Source of the DNA: a virus
IMG/VR virus record: IMGVR_UViG_3300009304_000001
Location: 1-55,658 of that record
Direction: 5' to 3' (one strand)
DNA: 55,658 nucleotides
The position numbers and the translations under genes were made by a program. Each line of letters opens with the position of its first letter. Position 1 is the first letter of the stretch. Under the pieces are notes generated by a model. That model had not been told where the DNA came from. It saw nothing but the letters and a program-made list of their open reading frames with translations, and ran no database searches. Of the stretch, positions 9,282-17,027 are shown piece after piece.

Positions 9282-10343
9282 ATGAAAAACTTAATTAAAA
9301 AGCCTTATATTTTCTGGAGAGACAACAAAGCACCACTTCACCATTTTAGAGAAAAAGAAAAAAAGTCGGAAATTAAAATACCATTTGTAATAAAAACCAA
9401 AATGCTAAGAAAGGGCTTTCTTAGCGAATCATTTATCATTTATGACTTGATTAAAAACAATTCAAATGATTATTTACCAGATTTTCATCGATTAAAAACT
9501 TTATCGATAAACAAATCTTATTCATTAATTTTAGATGACAAATTAATTTTCGAATCAACATTTAAACATATATTAAGAATACCTGAAAGTTATTGTGTTA
9601 TAAAAAATGGGCAGTTTATGCCTGTTGGCAATAATAGTATTGTTGATACGAAATCTTTAATTGAATTCTTAAAGAATAAATCCGCCCTGGTACTCAAACC
9701 TGTAGATGGAGGTGGTGGTGTAGGGATTTACATTCTTAGATATTCTGAAAAAGGAATTACTATTAACGGAAAGCTCACTTCTCCTGGTGAAATAAACAAC
9801 CTCATATCGAAATGTAAGTATTTTTACATTAGTGAATTTATTGTACAAGGAGATTATGGTAACAATCTTTATCCTAATTCAATAAATACCTTAAGAGTAA
9901 TAACGATGAAAGATCCAGTAACGAATAAGGTATTCATCCCGATTGCAGTTCAAAGGATGGGAAACAAAACTTCTGAACCTGCAGATAATTGGACACAAGG
10001 CGGCTTAAGTGCTGAAGTTGATATGGAAACAGGTGTACTTAGTCAGGGAATATCCTATCCAGTAGACGGTAAATTAGAATGGCATTCTCATCATCCCTCT
10101 GGCAATCCCATTGAAGGATTGAAGGTGCCTCATTGGGAAGAAATTAAAAATAAGCTTATCTACGCTGCTGAATCTATTCATAATCTTAAATATGTGGGAT
10201 GGGATGTTGTTATCACTAGCGATGGGTTTATGGTTTTAGAGGGAAATAATTATTCAGATGTGAATTTGGTTCAAGTTCATCGTCCTCTATTAAAAGATGA
10301 TAGAACAAGACAGTTTTACAAACATTACAAAATTATTAAATAA
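9282..10343 (+). CDS. ATP-grasp enzyme, sugar-transfer-associated type (cargo gene)
   Basis: A 353-residue protein; I choose ATG 9282 over an upstream TTG because GAAGGGAAAA precedes it. The ATP-grasp core shows SALVLKPVDGGGGVGIYIL (Lys and Gly-rich loop for ATP), YISEFIVQGDYGNNLYPNS, INTLRVITM, and near the end a metal-binding GFMVLEGNNYSDVNLVQ. Such proteins accompany capsule or teichoic-type glycan genes and ligate carboxylates to amines. The gene is visibly more AT-rich than the tail genes around it and interrupts the tail operon, so it looks acquired. A role in altering the surface of the lysogen is inferred; the substrate is unknown. Confidence 0.7.
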   Translation: MKNLIKKPYIFWRDNKAPLHHFREKEKKSEIKIPFVIKTKMLRKGFLSESFIIYDLIKNNSNDYLPDFHRLKTLSINKSYSLILDDKLIFESTFKHILRIPESYCVIKNGQFMPVGNNSIVDTKSLIEFLKNKSALVLKPVDGGGGVGIYILRYSEKGITINGKLTSPGEINNLISKCKYFYISEFIVQGDYGNNLYPNSINTLRVITMKDPVTNKVFIPIAVQRMGNKTSEPADNWTQGGLSAEVDMETGVLSQGISYPVDGKLEWHSHHPSGNPIEGLKVPHWEEIKNKLIYAAESIHNLKYVGWDVVITSDGFMVLEGNNYSDVNLVQVHRPLLKDDRTRQFYKHYKIIK

Positions 10344-10380
10344 GTCATATAGGAACAGACTATTAAGTTAGGAATAAAGG

Positions 10381-10405
10381 AGGTATCTCCATCATCTTGT
10401 CGAAT
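10381..10405 (+). promoter_or_regulatory. Sigma-H-like promoter, cassette 1
   Basis: AGGTATCT, then 10 bases, then GTCGAAT, matching the Sigma-H pattern (AGGAWWT ... GAAT) at the same spacing as three other sites in this prophage. The downstream gene's ribosome site GAGGTGGGGG begins about 8 bases after the -10, so the leader would be very short. Confidence 0.5.
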
Positions 10406-10429
10406 GGTGATGAGGTGGGGGTGAAATAA

Positions 10430-10684
10430 TTGAAGTTTAATGATGAGAATTTAACTAAAATCGGTAATGCTTTAACCAAAAAAGGTAATGAAAGACCTTG
10501 CTCTTTCTGCGGGTCTAATGATTTGGTAATAGTTGATGAATTGATCCTCATGAAAAAATCTGATGAAGGGAATTTTCCAGTCATCGTTACTGGGTGTGGG
10601 GATTGCGGGAAAATTGAGACCTTTGCTGCAAACAGATTAGTCCCCGGGTTGTTACCTGGTGGAAAAGATGAGGAAGTTTTTTAA
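10430..10684 (+). CDS. Small zinc-ribbon protein, single-gene cassette
   Basis: An 84-residue protein with TTG start behind GAGGTGGGGGTG. Two CxxC knuckles (CSFCG near residue 24 and CGDCG near 57) form a likely zinc ribbon, ending in NRLVPGLLPG. It has its own Sigma-H-like promoter and a terminator on each side of the logic: it stands apart from the tail genes as an insertion between RBP and Tal. Function unknown; nucleic-acid or protein binding is possible. Confidence 0.65.
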   Translation: MKFNDENLTKIGNALTKKGNERPCSFCGSNDLVIVDELILMKKSDEGNFPVIVTGCGDCGKIETFAANRLVPGLLPGGKDEEVF

Positions 10685-10701
10685 AGAAATAAATACACAC
10701 T

Positions 10702-10729
10702 AGAACGTCCATATCGGGCGTTCTTTTTG
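10702..10729 (+). terminator. Intrinsic terminator after Zn-ribbon cassette
   Basis: GAACGTCC pairs with GGGCGTTC around ATATC and is followed by TTTTT. A very similar hairpin and trailing TTTTTGTATTGAAAG precede Tal in prophage B, marking the cassette boundary. Confidence 0.8.
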
Positions 10730-10754
10730 TATTGAAAGTTTATGCGGAAAGTAG

Positions 10755-12902
10755 GTGAACACAATAAACGGTCAAACATCAGTGTTTTTACTAGATTTAA
10801 AAGGTAAAGAATATCCAGCCATTGCAGAAGTAAACAGAAAGAAACGAGTGAACGGACAGCGTGAAATTACGTTGTCTTTTTTGTTTGATGAAATAAACAA
10901 GGACTTTCTGCACGATATTGAATACGGTTGGAAAATACTGTTCAAAGGTGAATGGTACACGATTATAAACCCGTCTTATGCACTCGATGGAGATAAGTTT
11001 TCCGTCGGTGTGGATGCTGTCCTATCATTTTTTGTTGATATGAACGGATATTATCTACAAGACGACGTAGAGGGGGTGTCGAAAACCCCGGCATCTTATT
11101 TTACAGCTTTATTCCAAGGGACTGGTTATAGCTATATACTAGCCGATAATCTAGCCGCCAACACATTAAGCTATCAAGCCAATCAAAGTAAAACAGAACG
11201 CTTTCTATACGGAGTTGATCGGTTTAAAGGTGAGTATGTAATCAGAGGTAAAGTCGCTTATATGCACGGGTTAATTGGCTCTGATAAGGATGTTATATTG
11301 CATGAGGATTTGAACATACAAGACGTATCGGTTGAAGTGGACGGGAGCGGATTTCATACCTGGGCAAAAGGATTCGGGAATAAAGACGATAGCGAAGAAG
11401 ACTCTGACTACAAGCTAGAAACAGATTATTTCATACCAGCATTAGTCGAAAAGTATGGTTGGATTGAAGGTCCTGCAATTAGGGATGGGTCTTATAAGGA
11501 TGAAACTAATTTAAAGGATGCAATTAAAAAACAAATAGAAAACAGCGCACCGACATCTACCACAGTCACCGCTGTTGATTTAAGCAATAACGGTTATCCA
11601 GAAATGCAGTTTGAAGAGGGCGACCGAGTATGGCTGTACGTCACTCTGCTGAAACAGAATCAACAAGTAAGAGTAGTAGAGATTGACGAGACTTTCGATT
11701 GGGAAGGTAATGTTATTGCTGTCCAATATACCATCGGAAACGAGGGTATTGCCACACGATATAAAACACAGCAGTATGATACGTTAAAAGATTTTCAAGA
11801 TATTTCATCTGGTCGGAAAACGCTAGAATTCAACTGGTTGCCAGAAGCTATAAAACGAGCAGCTGAAATAATAAACGGCAATATTGATAGTCTATTCCGT
11901 TATGGCGCGGGTGAGATCATCGGCATCAACACGGGTAATCCTAATGGCTATATGCGGTTTAATACGGATGGTATAGGGTTTAGTCGTGACGGTGGCAAGA
12001 CTTACCGAACAGCAATCACATATGAGGGTATTGTGGCTGATGCGATAGTTACAGGGACCTTGCGAAGCATACTCATTGAAGCCGTGGAGATATACGGTAG
12101 CTACATAAACGGCGGGACTATTGAAGGTACGAATATTAACGGTTCAACATTTACATCCAAGAAAACCGACAATGACTATATGACGATAAGCGGTTCGAGG
12201 TTGTTATCTTATGGCGTTCATAATCGTCAGTGGATGGGAGAAACCGGAAATAACATAGTTAAAATATTGATTGAACACGGGCAAGTCAGGGCGCGGAACG
12301 ATGATAAAAACTGGTCGCTGTACTTTAATGATTATGGATTATCCACATTCTCAGATGGTGATGGTGCAGGTTTTGATGGCGATGCATCGGGTGCGCTTGA
12401 ATTCCATAGTACAAGATATTCAGGCGGTGCATACCGAGGGCTAACAATTATGTCGGCTGGACGTTTAGCGCTTGAGTCTTCTAATCCAACAGGTAGCAGG
12501 ATCTATATAAACCCTAGGGGTGCGAGTGTTAGAATATCTGACATTGATGATAATTATTACAACATCGCAGCAGCAGGATTTAATCAGTCGAGCCGTACCA
12601 CTCAAAAAAGAAATATTAAAGTTCTAGAAGACGATGCATTAGGGATTATTAACTCTTTAAATATTAAAGAATACAAACGATTAACGAGTGGAGAATCTAC
12701 CGAACTAGATCAGTGGCAAGTAGGTATTTTAGTCGAAGAAGCACCCTATCAACTATTGGCTGATGGCGATAGCGTAGATGTCTACTCATATTTAAACTAT
12801 GTAGCTCGTGGACTACAACAACATTATGGTATAACCGCTATCCACGATGAAAGAATACAGGATTTAGAAATCAGATTAAATAAGTTAGAGGGAGTGGCTT
12901 AA
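10755..12902 (+). CDS. Tal / tail spike with C-terminal S74 intramolecular chaperone
   Basis: A 715-residue tail-tip protein starting at GTG behind GGAAAGTAG. The first ~370 residues have the Tal (prophage endopeptidase tail) hub character, e.g. FKGEWYTIINPSYALDGDKF and SGFHTWAKGFG. The middle (~400-600) is Gly/Asn-rich spike sequence (GSYINGGTIEGTNINGSTF). The last ~110 residues read SSRTTQKRNIKVLEDDALG and NIKEYKRL, typical of the self-cleaving S74 chaperone that assembles trimers and is then removed, with Ser as nucleophile. It ends in a short coiled coil. The prophage B Tal (53555 onward) is of another type. Confidence 0.8.
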   Translation: MNTINGQTSVFLLDLKGKEYPAIAEVNRKKRVNGQREITLSFLFDEINKDFLHDIEYGWKILFKGEWYTIINPSYALDGDKFSVGVDAVLSFFVDMNGYYLQDDVEGVSKTPASYFTALFQGTGYSYILADNLAANTLSYQANQSKTERFLYGVDRFKGEYVIRGKVAYMHGLIGSDKDVILHEDLNIQDVSVEVDGSGFHTWAKGFGNKDDSEEDSDYKLETDYFIPALVEKYGWIEGPAIRDGSYKDETNLKDAIKKQIENSAPTSTTVTAVDLSNNGYPEMQFEEGDRVWLYVTLLKQNQQVRVVEIDETFDWEGNVIAVQYTIGNEGIATRYKTQQYDTLKDFQDISSGRKTLEFNWLPEAIKRAAEIINGNIDSLFRYGAGEIIGINTGNPNGYMRFNTDGIGFSRDGGKTYRTAITYEGIVADAIVTGTLRSILIEAVEIYGSYINGGTIEGTNINGSTFTSKKTDNDYMTISGSRLLSYGVHNRQWMGETGNNIVKILIEHGQVRARNDDKNWSLYFNDYGLSTFSDGDGAGFDGDASGALEFHSTRYSGGAYRGLTIMSAGRLALESSNPTGSRIYINPRGASVRISDIDDNYYNIAAAGFNQSSRTTQKRNIKVLEDDALGIINSLNIKEYKRLTSGESTELDQWQVGILVEEAPYQLLADGDSVDVYSYLNYVARGLQQHYGITAIHDERIQDLEIRLNKLEGVA

Positions 12903-12905
12903 ATA

Positions 12906-13139
12906 ATGAATCCACAAGACGGACAAGGAACGCAATTAAATCCAGAGCATGTAATCAATTCACTATTGAATCAAAACTCAACATTATCACTTACTAGCGC
13001 ACAACTTAACGCGGTTATCATTGGGCAATCGGCGGCAATAGAAGATAAGGATAAACGCATCAAGGAACTAGAAATGGAAAACAAACAATTACACGAGGGC
13101 ACGGAAGGTGTTAAGAAAGAGGTGGAAAAGTATGGGTAA
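12906..13139 (+). CDS. Small coiled-coil protein, unknown
   Basis: A 77-residue protein 3 bases after Tal. Residues 1-45 are polar with a TSAQLNAVIIGQSAAI stretch; residues 46-77 form a Lys/Glu coiled coil (IEDKDKRIKELEMENKQL). It overlaps the next gene by 8 bases, so it belongs to the tail operon. Possibly an accessory tail-tip or assembly protein. Not recognised. Confidence 0.6.
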   Translation: MNPQDGQGTQLNPEHVINSLLNQNSTLSLTSAQLNAVIIGQSAAIEDKDKRIKELEMENKQLHEGTEGVKKEVEKYG

Positions 13140-13413
13140 AAACAAATTAAGTTTTTCTGAAACAGGAATATCCACATTCGAAAAAAGCGAATCGGATTTA
13201 ATTTTTAATGATGCAGGAATTTCGATTGTCGAAGAAGGGGTTTCAAGAAATCTTGTTTCGGCGACTGAGGGTGGTGGCTACGGGATCACATTGGGCACGT
13301 TATACGCACCCAAAGTGTTAGTTAGTGATTCTCTATTGGAACAATGCAGAGTCGCAACTATGGAAGAAGTGGCTAGCTACCATTCGATTAGAGCGAGTGG
13401 TTTCGTAAAGTAA
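13132..13413 (+). CDS. Unknown small tail-operon protein
   Basis: 93 residues from ATG 13132, chosen because AAAGAGGTGGAAAAGT lies just upstream. Contains two similar hydrophobic-acidic motifs (FSETGISTFEKSESDLIF and FNDAGISIVEEGVSRNLV) that look like an internal repeat. No known domain recognised. It is the last gene before the next cassette promoter. Confidence 0.55.
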   Translation: MGKNKLSFSETGISTFEKSESDLIFNDAGISIVEEGVSRNLVSATEGGGYGITLGTLYAPKVLVSDSLLEQCRVATMEEVASYHSIRASGFVK

Positions 13414-13419
13414 TAAAGA

Positions 13420-13445
13420 AGGATATTTTCCTCTTTTTGTCGAAT
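13420..13445 (+). promoter_or_regulatory. Sigma-H-like promoter, cassette 2
   Basis: AGGATAT and GTCGAAT are separated by one base more than in the other three sites. The Sigma-H -35 (AGGAWWT) and -10 (GAAT) elements are both clear. The ribosome site AAAGGAGG follows directly. Confidence 0.6.
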
Positions 13446-13466
13446 GGTGATGAAAGGAGGAATCGC

Positions 13467-13883
13467 ATGAATTGGGATTTAATCATCGGTTTAATTGTTG
13501 GTTTGTCTGGATCAATAATGACGTTGATTGGCACTATCGTTGCTAATAAACAAAACCACAAACATGAACTAGAGACAATTAAACAAAATCATGAACTCGA
13601 AAAAGATTTGATTCGACAAAATCATGAGCAAGAAATGCAGTTGTCTATTCAGAAATTCACCTTAGAAAATTCATTTAAAGAGTATGAATTGAGAACTAAA
13701 TTAGGTGAAGAAATTAATGCTCTTGGTGAAGAGTCTGTTAAACTTTACCCTTATGATATGTATCTAGTGTCTTACATGAAAATTGCCGAATATTTATCAA
13801 ATGATGAGAAAGATAGCGAATCATTAAGTATTTTATTATGGGATATGAGTTTAATTAAAGGCAAGTATAATGAATACAATTGA
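13467..13883 (+). CDS. Membrane-anchored coiled-coil cassette protein
   Basis: 138 residues from ATG 13467 behind AAAGGAGGAATCGC. An N-terminal transmembrane helix (LIIGLIVGLSGSIMTLIGTIV, residues ~4-24) is followed by His/Glu-rich imperfect repeats around KQNHKHELE, KQNHELEKD and RQNHEQEMQ, then a helical tail. Flanked by its own promoter and terminator. Function unknown. Membrane-anchored prophage cargo sometimes affects superinfection, but nothing here proves that. Confidence 0.6.
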   Translation: MNWDLIIGLIVGLSGSIMTLIGTIVANKQNHKHELETIKQNHELEKDLIRQNHEQEMQLSIQKFTLENSFKEYELRTKLGEEINALGEESVKLYPYDMYLVSYMKIAEYLSNDEKDSESLSILLWDMSLIKGKYNEYN

Positions 13884-13909
13884 ATCGACTAACCAAATAT
13901 TATTATTGA

Positions 13910-13935
13910 GAACGTCCACCCGGGCGTTCTTTTTG
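13910..13935 (+). terminator. Intrinsic terminator of cassette 2
   Basis: GAACGTCC-ACCC-GGGCGTTC, perfect 8-bp stem with one G-T type pair, then TTTTT. Nearly the same stem as at 10702. Confidence 0.85.
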
Positions 13936-13992
13936 TGTTTAACAAGAACTACCTTCATAATATTTAAATAAGGATATTATGGAGGGATTAAT

Positions 13993-14418
13993 ATGTTTGC
14001 AACAAGCTGTCAATTGGCAGGAACAGTATTGCTAGGGTATATGATAGCTTTTAGGAAAAGGGAAAAGATTATTGGTGATAGTTCAATTCAAGTTTGGGTA
14101 AGTCATGAAAAGCCAATGTTAGCTAAAGATAAGTGGATAGAAACCTACGGTTACAGAATCGGTTTTTTCTATATAATAGTAGGTTACTTACTAACCGTTA
14201 TCGAAAAGGAAATTAAAATACCTGTTTCTGGTGAGATTTTTTTAATTTGCTTTGTAGCTATTGTACTTTCAATTATCGGGATAGGCATTAGTGAAGGTTT
14301 AGGTAGTTGGAGGTTTAATAAAATGACTGTCGTAGAGTTTGCGGATAATGCTCCTGACGGAACTGTGATGATTGAATTTACCGAAGAAGAACTCGAGGAG
14401 AATAATAAAACATTGTAA
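13993..14418 (+). CDS. Small integral membrane protein, unknown
   Basis: A 141-residue protein with ATG behind TATGGAGGGATTAAT. Three hydrophobic segments: near residues 5-20, 55-72 (GFFYIIVGYLLTVI) and 80-100 (IFLICFVAIVLSIIGIGI). The C terminus is acidic (EFTEEELEENN). Between two terminators, so it may be a cargo gene; upstream I see no clear Sigma-H-type -10. Not recognised. Confidence 0.6.
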   Translation: MFATSCQLAGTVLLGYMIAFRKREKIIGDSSIQVWVSHEKPMLAKDKWIETYGYRIGFFYIIVGYLLTVIEKEIKIPVSGEIFLICFVAIVLSIIGIGISEGLGSWRFNKMTVVEFADNAPDGTVMIEFTEEELEENNKTL

Positions 14419-14446
14419 AGGGCGCCTATATTCGGCGTTCTTTTTG
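14419..14446 (+). terminator. Intrinsic terminator before lysis genes
   Basis: GGGCGCC pairs with GGCGTTC (two G-T pairs) and is followed by TTTTTG. It separates the membrane-protein gene from the lysis module. Confidence 0.7.
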
Positions 14447-14471
14447 TTTTCAATAAATAAGGAGGTGCGGG

Positions 14472-14732
14472 ATGCCGGATGAAAAGCAATGGTACACAAA
14501 CAAAGATTTATTTGAGCAAATCACGGCATTGCAAAGTGAGATGCTTATTACACGTACTACCATAAAAAAATACAACGGGCTTTACACTAAGTTAGCGGAT
14601 GTAAAAGAGGTTGTTGACGAAATGCAAGCGAAGCAAGAGGGCAGAAACTCCGTTGGTACTGCCATTAGGAATTGGGGCGGTTGGATATTTGGCTTAGCTT
14701 CGTTTTTAGTTTTACTATCAAAAATATTGTAA
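14472..14732 (+). CDS. XhlA-type hemolysin/lysis accessory protein
   Basis: 86 residues, ATG behind AAGGAGGTGCGGG. A helical, charged N-terminal two thirds (QITALQSEMLITRTTIKKY...) precedes one C-terminal transmembrane helix (GWIFGLASFLVLLSKIL), the XhlA layout. XhlA associates with the membrane and works with holin and endolysin in PBSX-like phages. It is directly followed by holin and amidase, which supports the call. Confidence 0.75.
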   Translation: MPDEKQWYTNKDLFEQITALQSEMLITRTTIKKYNGLYTKLADVKEVVDEMQAKQEGRNSVGTAIRNWGGWIFGLASFLVLLSKIL

Positions 14733-14742
14733 GGAGTGTTGA

Positions 14743-15012
14743 ATGATGGGTGAATTATTAAACGAATATATCGTACAGCAAGCACTGATTGTCATTCCAG
14801 TGCTTTTAATTTTGGGTAAAATCATTAAGGAGACGCCGAACATTAAGGATTGGCTGATACCTTATGTCTTGCTAGTTTTAGGAGTGGTTTTTGCGGTTGC
14901 ATTGATGGGTTTCCACGTGGATTCTTTCATTCAAGGGGTTTTGGTGAGTGGAGCGGCGGTCTTTGGAAATCAGTTGTATAAGCAAGCTACGGAGCAGGAG
15001 AGTGACGAGTAA
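14743..15012 (+). CDS. Holin, A118-like
   Basis: 89 residues with ATG behind AAGGAGTGTTGA. Two to three hydrophobic segments (ALIVIPVLLILGKII; WLIPYVLLVLGVVFAVALMGF; a weaker FIQGVLVSGAAVFGNQL) and a charged C terminus. The pattern fits the Listeria A118-type holin family, which permeabilises the membrane to release the endolysin. It lies between XhlA and the amidase. Confidence 0.8.
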   Translation: MMGELLNEYIVQQALIVIPVLLILGKIIKETPNIKDWLIPYVLLVLGVVFAVALMGFHVDSFIQGVLVSGAAVFGNQLYKQATEQESDE

Positions 15013-15059
15013 ATTGTTGCTCTTTTTTAATATGAAAAAATAGAGGGAGATTGATAGAT

Positions 15060-16091
15060 ATGGTTAAAATAGCATTAGACGCAGGACACGGTATTCATAC
15101 AGCAGGAAAAAGAACGCCTGCAGGTGAACGAGAGTGGACATTTAACAATAAAGTAGTCTTGGCCGCAATTGCGAAATTAAAAACATACGATAACGTTCAG
15201 ATTCTGCGCCTTGACGATCCGACAGGTAATAACGACGTACCATTAATTACGCGAACCAACAAGGCTAATTCTTGGGGTGCCGATGTATTGGTGTCTGCCC
15301 ATCATAACGCTCATATGGGTGTCTGGGGTGACCATGGTGGAGCAGAAACATATGTGCACCCAACAGGCAGACGAGCATCGTATGATTTAGCGAACATCGT
15401 ACAACCATTGATTACTAAGGCAATGGGATTGCGTAATCGAGGGGTTAAGCAGTTAAATCTCCACATGGTTCGGGAATCAAACATGGCGGCTATATTGACC
15501 GAGGGTGGCTTTATGGATAGCACAATGGACATTGATGCATTACGTTCGGATACTAAATTAAAAGCGCAAGGCGTGGCGATTGCAGAGGGGTTGGCAGTTT
15601 ATTATAAATTAAAACCTAAGACTGGATCAGCGGCAAAACCTAAACCTTCTACTCCTGCACCAAAGCCAACTCCAAAACCGTCAACTGGCAATCTTGGACT
15701 AGTCGATTGGATGAAAGATAACAAAATGGATTCTAGTTTTTCGAGTCGAGCAAAGTTATACGGTGCTGGATATAAAGGTACAGCGGCACAAAATACAGCA
15801 TTGTTAAGCAAGTTGCAAAATAATACCGTAAGTAAACCGGCAGCTAAACCTAAGCCAGTCGCAATAAAGAACACAGTCACTTTACCAAGGACTGCCAAAA
15901 CATGGCGTACATACAAACTTAATGTACAGCCTGTTAAAGCTAACAGCGACTGGTCACTCACTCCAAGCGCATTTGGTGGATTAACATATACAATATTAGG
16001 GAGACCCTACGCTAACGTCGTGACAATCTATACGGGCCGTGGTAAACGTAATATCTTTGTTGGACCTGGTACCGGAGCAGTAATTAAATAA
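15060..16091 (+). CDS. Endolysin: N-acetylmuramoyl-L-alanine amidase (Amidase_3)
   Basis: 343 residues from ATG 15060 behind GAGGGAGATTGATAG. The N-terminal domain (~1-175) has the zinc amidase motifs DAGHG (His10), SAHHNAH and LTEGGFMD with the catalytic Glu; it cleaves the bond between MurNAc and L-Ala. A Pro/Lys-rich linker (~183-205) leads to a short wall-binding-like module (NLGLVDWMKDNKMDSSF ... KGTAAQNTALLSKL) and a C-terminal strand-rich domain. The 3' part from codon 167 is duplicated downstream. The intact gene lies in the first repeat junction, so lysis function should be preserved. Confidence 0.9.
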   Translation: MVKIALDAGHGIHTAGKRTPAGEREWTFNNKVVLAAIAKLKTYDNVQILRLDDPTGNNDVPLITRTNKANSWGADVLVSAHHNAHMGVWGDHGGAETYVHPTGRRASYDLANIVQPLITKAMGLRNRGVKQLNLHMVRESNMAAILTEGGFMDSTMDIDALRSDTKLKAQGVAIAEGLAVYYKLKPKTGSAAKPKPSTPAPKPTPKPSTGNLGLVDWMKDNKMDSSFSSRAKLYGAGYKGTAAQNTALLSKLQNNTVSKPAAKPKPVAIKNTVTLPRTAKTWRTYKLNVQPVKANSDWSLTPSAFGGLTYTILGRPYANVVTIYTGRGKRNIFVGPGTGAVIK

Positions 16092-16122
16092 GGGTTGATT
16101 TAATTATCTGTTATTGTACAAG

Positions 16123-16166
16123 AAAAGGCGTCTACTCATTAATTTGAGCGGTTGCCTTTTTTATTT
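16123..16166 (+). terminator. Terminator after endolysin
   Basis: AAAAGGC pairs with GCCTTTT, with partial pairing of ACTCA with TGAG inside, followed by a T run. A second copy lies at 17589-17632. Confidence 0.65.
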
Positions 16167-16176
16167 TGAAAATTAA

Positions 16177-16201
16177 AAGATATTACATCCTCTTGTCGAA
16201 G
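16177..16201 (+). promoter_or_regulatory. Sigma-H-like promoter, cassette 3
   Basis: AAGATATT and GTCGAAG at the spacing of the other cassette promoters; weaker, since the -35 has AAGA and the -10 ends in G. Duplicated at 17643-17667. It heads a broken gene. Confidence 0.4.
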
Positions 16202-16226
16202 GGAATTAATACAGGAGGGGGATTAT

Positions 16227-16400
16227 ATGAAAAAATCGGTTTAAATAGAGTTTAAAACCGGGCAAGACACGCAGTTTGAAACTGACACAAATATACTTTT
16301 ACTAGAGCCCGTGAATATTAATGGTGCCAAAATGGTTATGACCAAAGATGAGTATGGCATTAATCTTGGACAAGTTAAAAAGTGGAATCGTTCAAGTTGA
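16227..16400 (+). pseudogene. Broken small cassette gene, copy 1
   Basis: ATG behind AGGAGGGGG opens a 58-codon frame with one premature TAA at codon 6; after it the frame stays open (IEFKTGQDTQFETDTNILL ... GINLGQVKKWNRSS). The single stop in an otherwise clean frame shows a gene lost by a point mutation before the duplication, because both copies share it. Function unknown. Re-initiation downstream is possible but I see no good start. Confidence 0.65.
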
Positions 16401-16445
16401 TCATGGGAAAATTGCCGAAATCGTTAATCCGTGAATTGTAATTTA

Positions 16446-16488
16446 AAGGGCGACACTCGTGAGGAATCTCATTGGGGATGCCTTTTTT
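16446..16488 (+). terminator. Terminator of cassette 3
   Basis: AAAGGGCGACACTC ... GGGGATGCCTTTTTT forms an imperfect stem followed by T's, resembling the better one at 19750. Second copy at 17912-17954. Confidence 0.5.
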
Positions 16489-16552
16489 ATTCCAATCAGG
16501 AGAATATAAAACTGACTGATAAGCTTCTCAAATCACCAGTACTATGATACGG

Positions 16553-16568
16553 TAGTATACATATACTA
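16553..16568 (+). promoter_or_regulatory. Palindrome upstream of truncated toxin, copy 1
   Basis: TAGTATA-CA-TATACTA, 7-bp arms. The right arm contains TATACT, a plausible -10. It lies 16 bases before the toxin ATG, so it could be an operator for autoregulation. Copy 2 (18019-18034) heads the complete toxin operon. Confidence 0.5.
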
Positions 16569-16583
16569 TATTTATAGGAATGA

Positions 16584-17027
16584 ATGCAAATGGAGTTTAT
16601 TGGGTATCATGGTACTGCAGAGTCAGTTCACAGGCTTTTAGATGGAGATAAATTAAGAAGAAAAAAATTTCAATATGGTGCATTGCCTGGCGATTTGGGG
16701 ACAGGAACATACTTCTTCAAAGATGACCCGGCGTTAGCTTATGCCTTCGCCAGTAAGGTTAGTTCTTCTTCGATTAGTGTGATCGAGGGAAATATCGCGG
16801 TAAAGGTTGAAGAAGTACTTGATTTAAATGATCCTGAATCATTGCATTTTTTTAACGAATTTAAATGGAAAATGCTTGACCAAGTTAAGAAAACCTTTGG
16901 AAATCTCAGGGGGCGTAGGGATTGTATTGATGGAATAGTTATTAATCAAATGGTAAGATTAGCAAAGAGTAAAGATAATCAGACACTGAAATTGGTTATC
17001 AGAGACACATATACACAGACAGATTAA
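16584..17027 (+). pseudogene. Truncated ADP-ribosyltransferase-like toxin (duplication fragment)
   Basis: Identical to the first 146 residues of the protein at 18050-18613, then one different residue and a stop created at the duplication join (CAG ACA GAT TAA). It keeps YHGT and GTGTYFF but loses the C-terminal 40 residues with GTELCVIDESIV, where the third conserved strand and acidic residue of this fold would be. It still has promoter region and start, so a truncated, probably inactive protein could be made. No antitoxin or chaperone gene follows this copy. Confidence 0.8.

Larger units (their letters stand above)
15557..17022 (+). repeat. 1466-bp perfect tandem duplication, copy 1
   Basis: Sequence from 15557 recurs from 17023 with a constant offset of 1466 bases and no difference that I found. 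The unit covers the 3' part of the endolysin, a degenerate cassette and the first 146 codons of the ADP-ribosyltransferase gene. At the join only one base (A) is shared between the ends, so it did not arise between long repeats. Confidence 0.9.
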
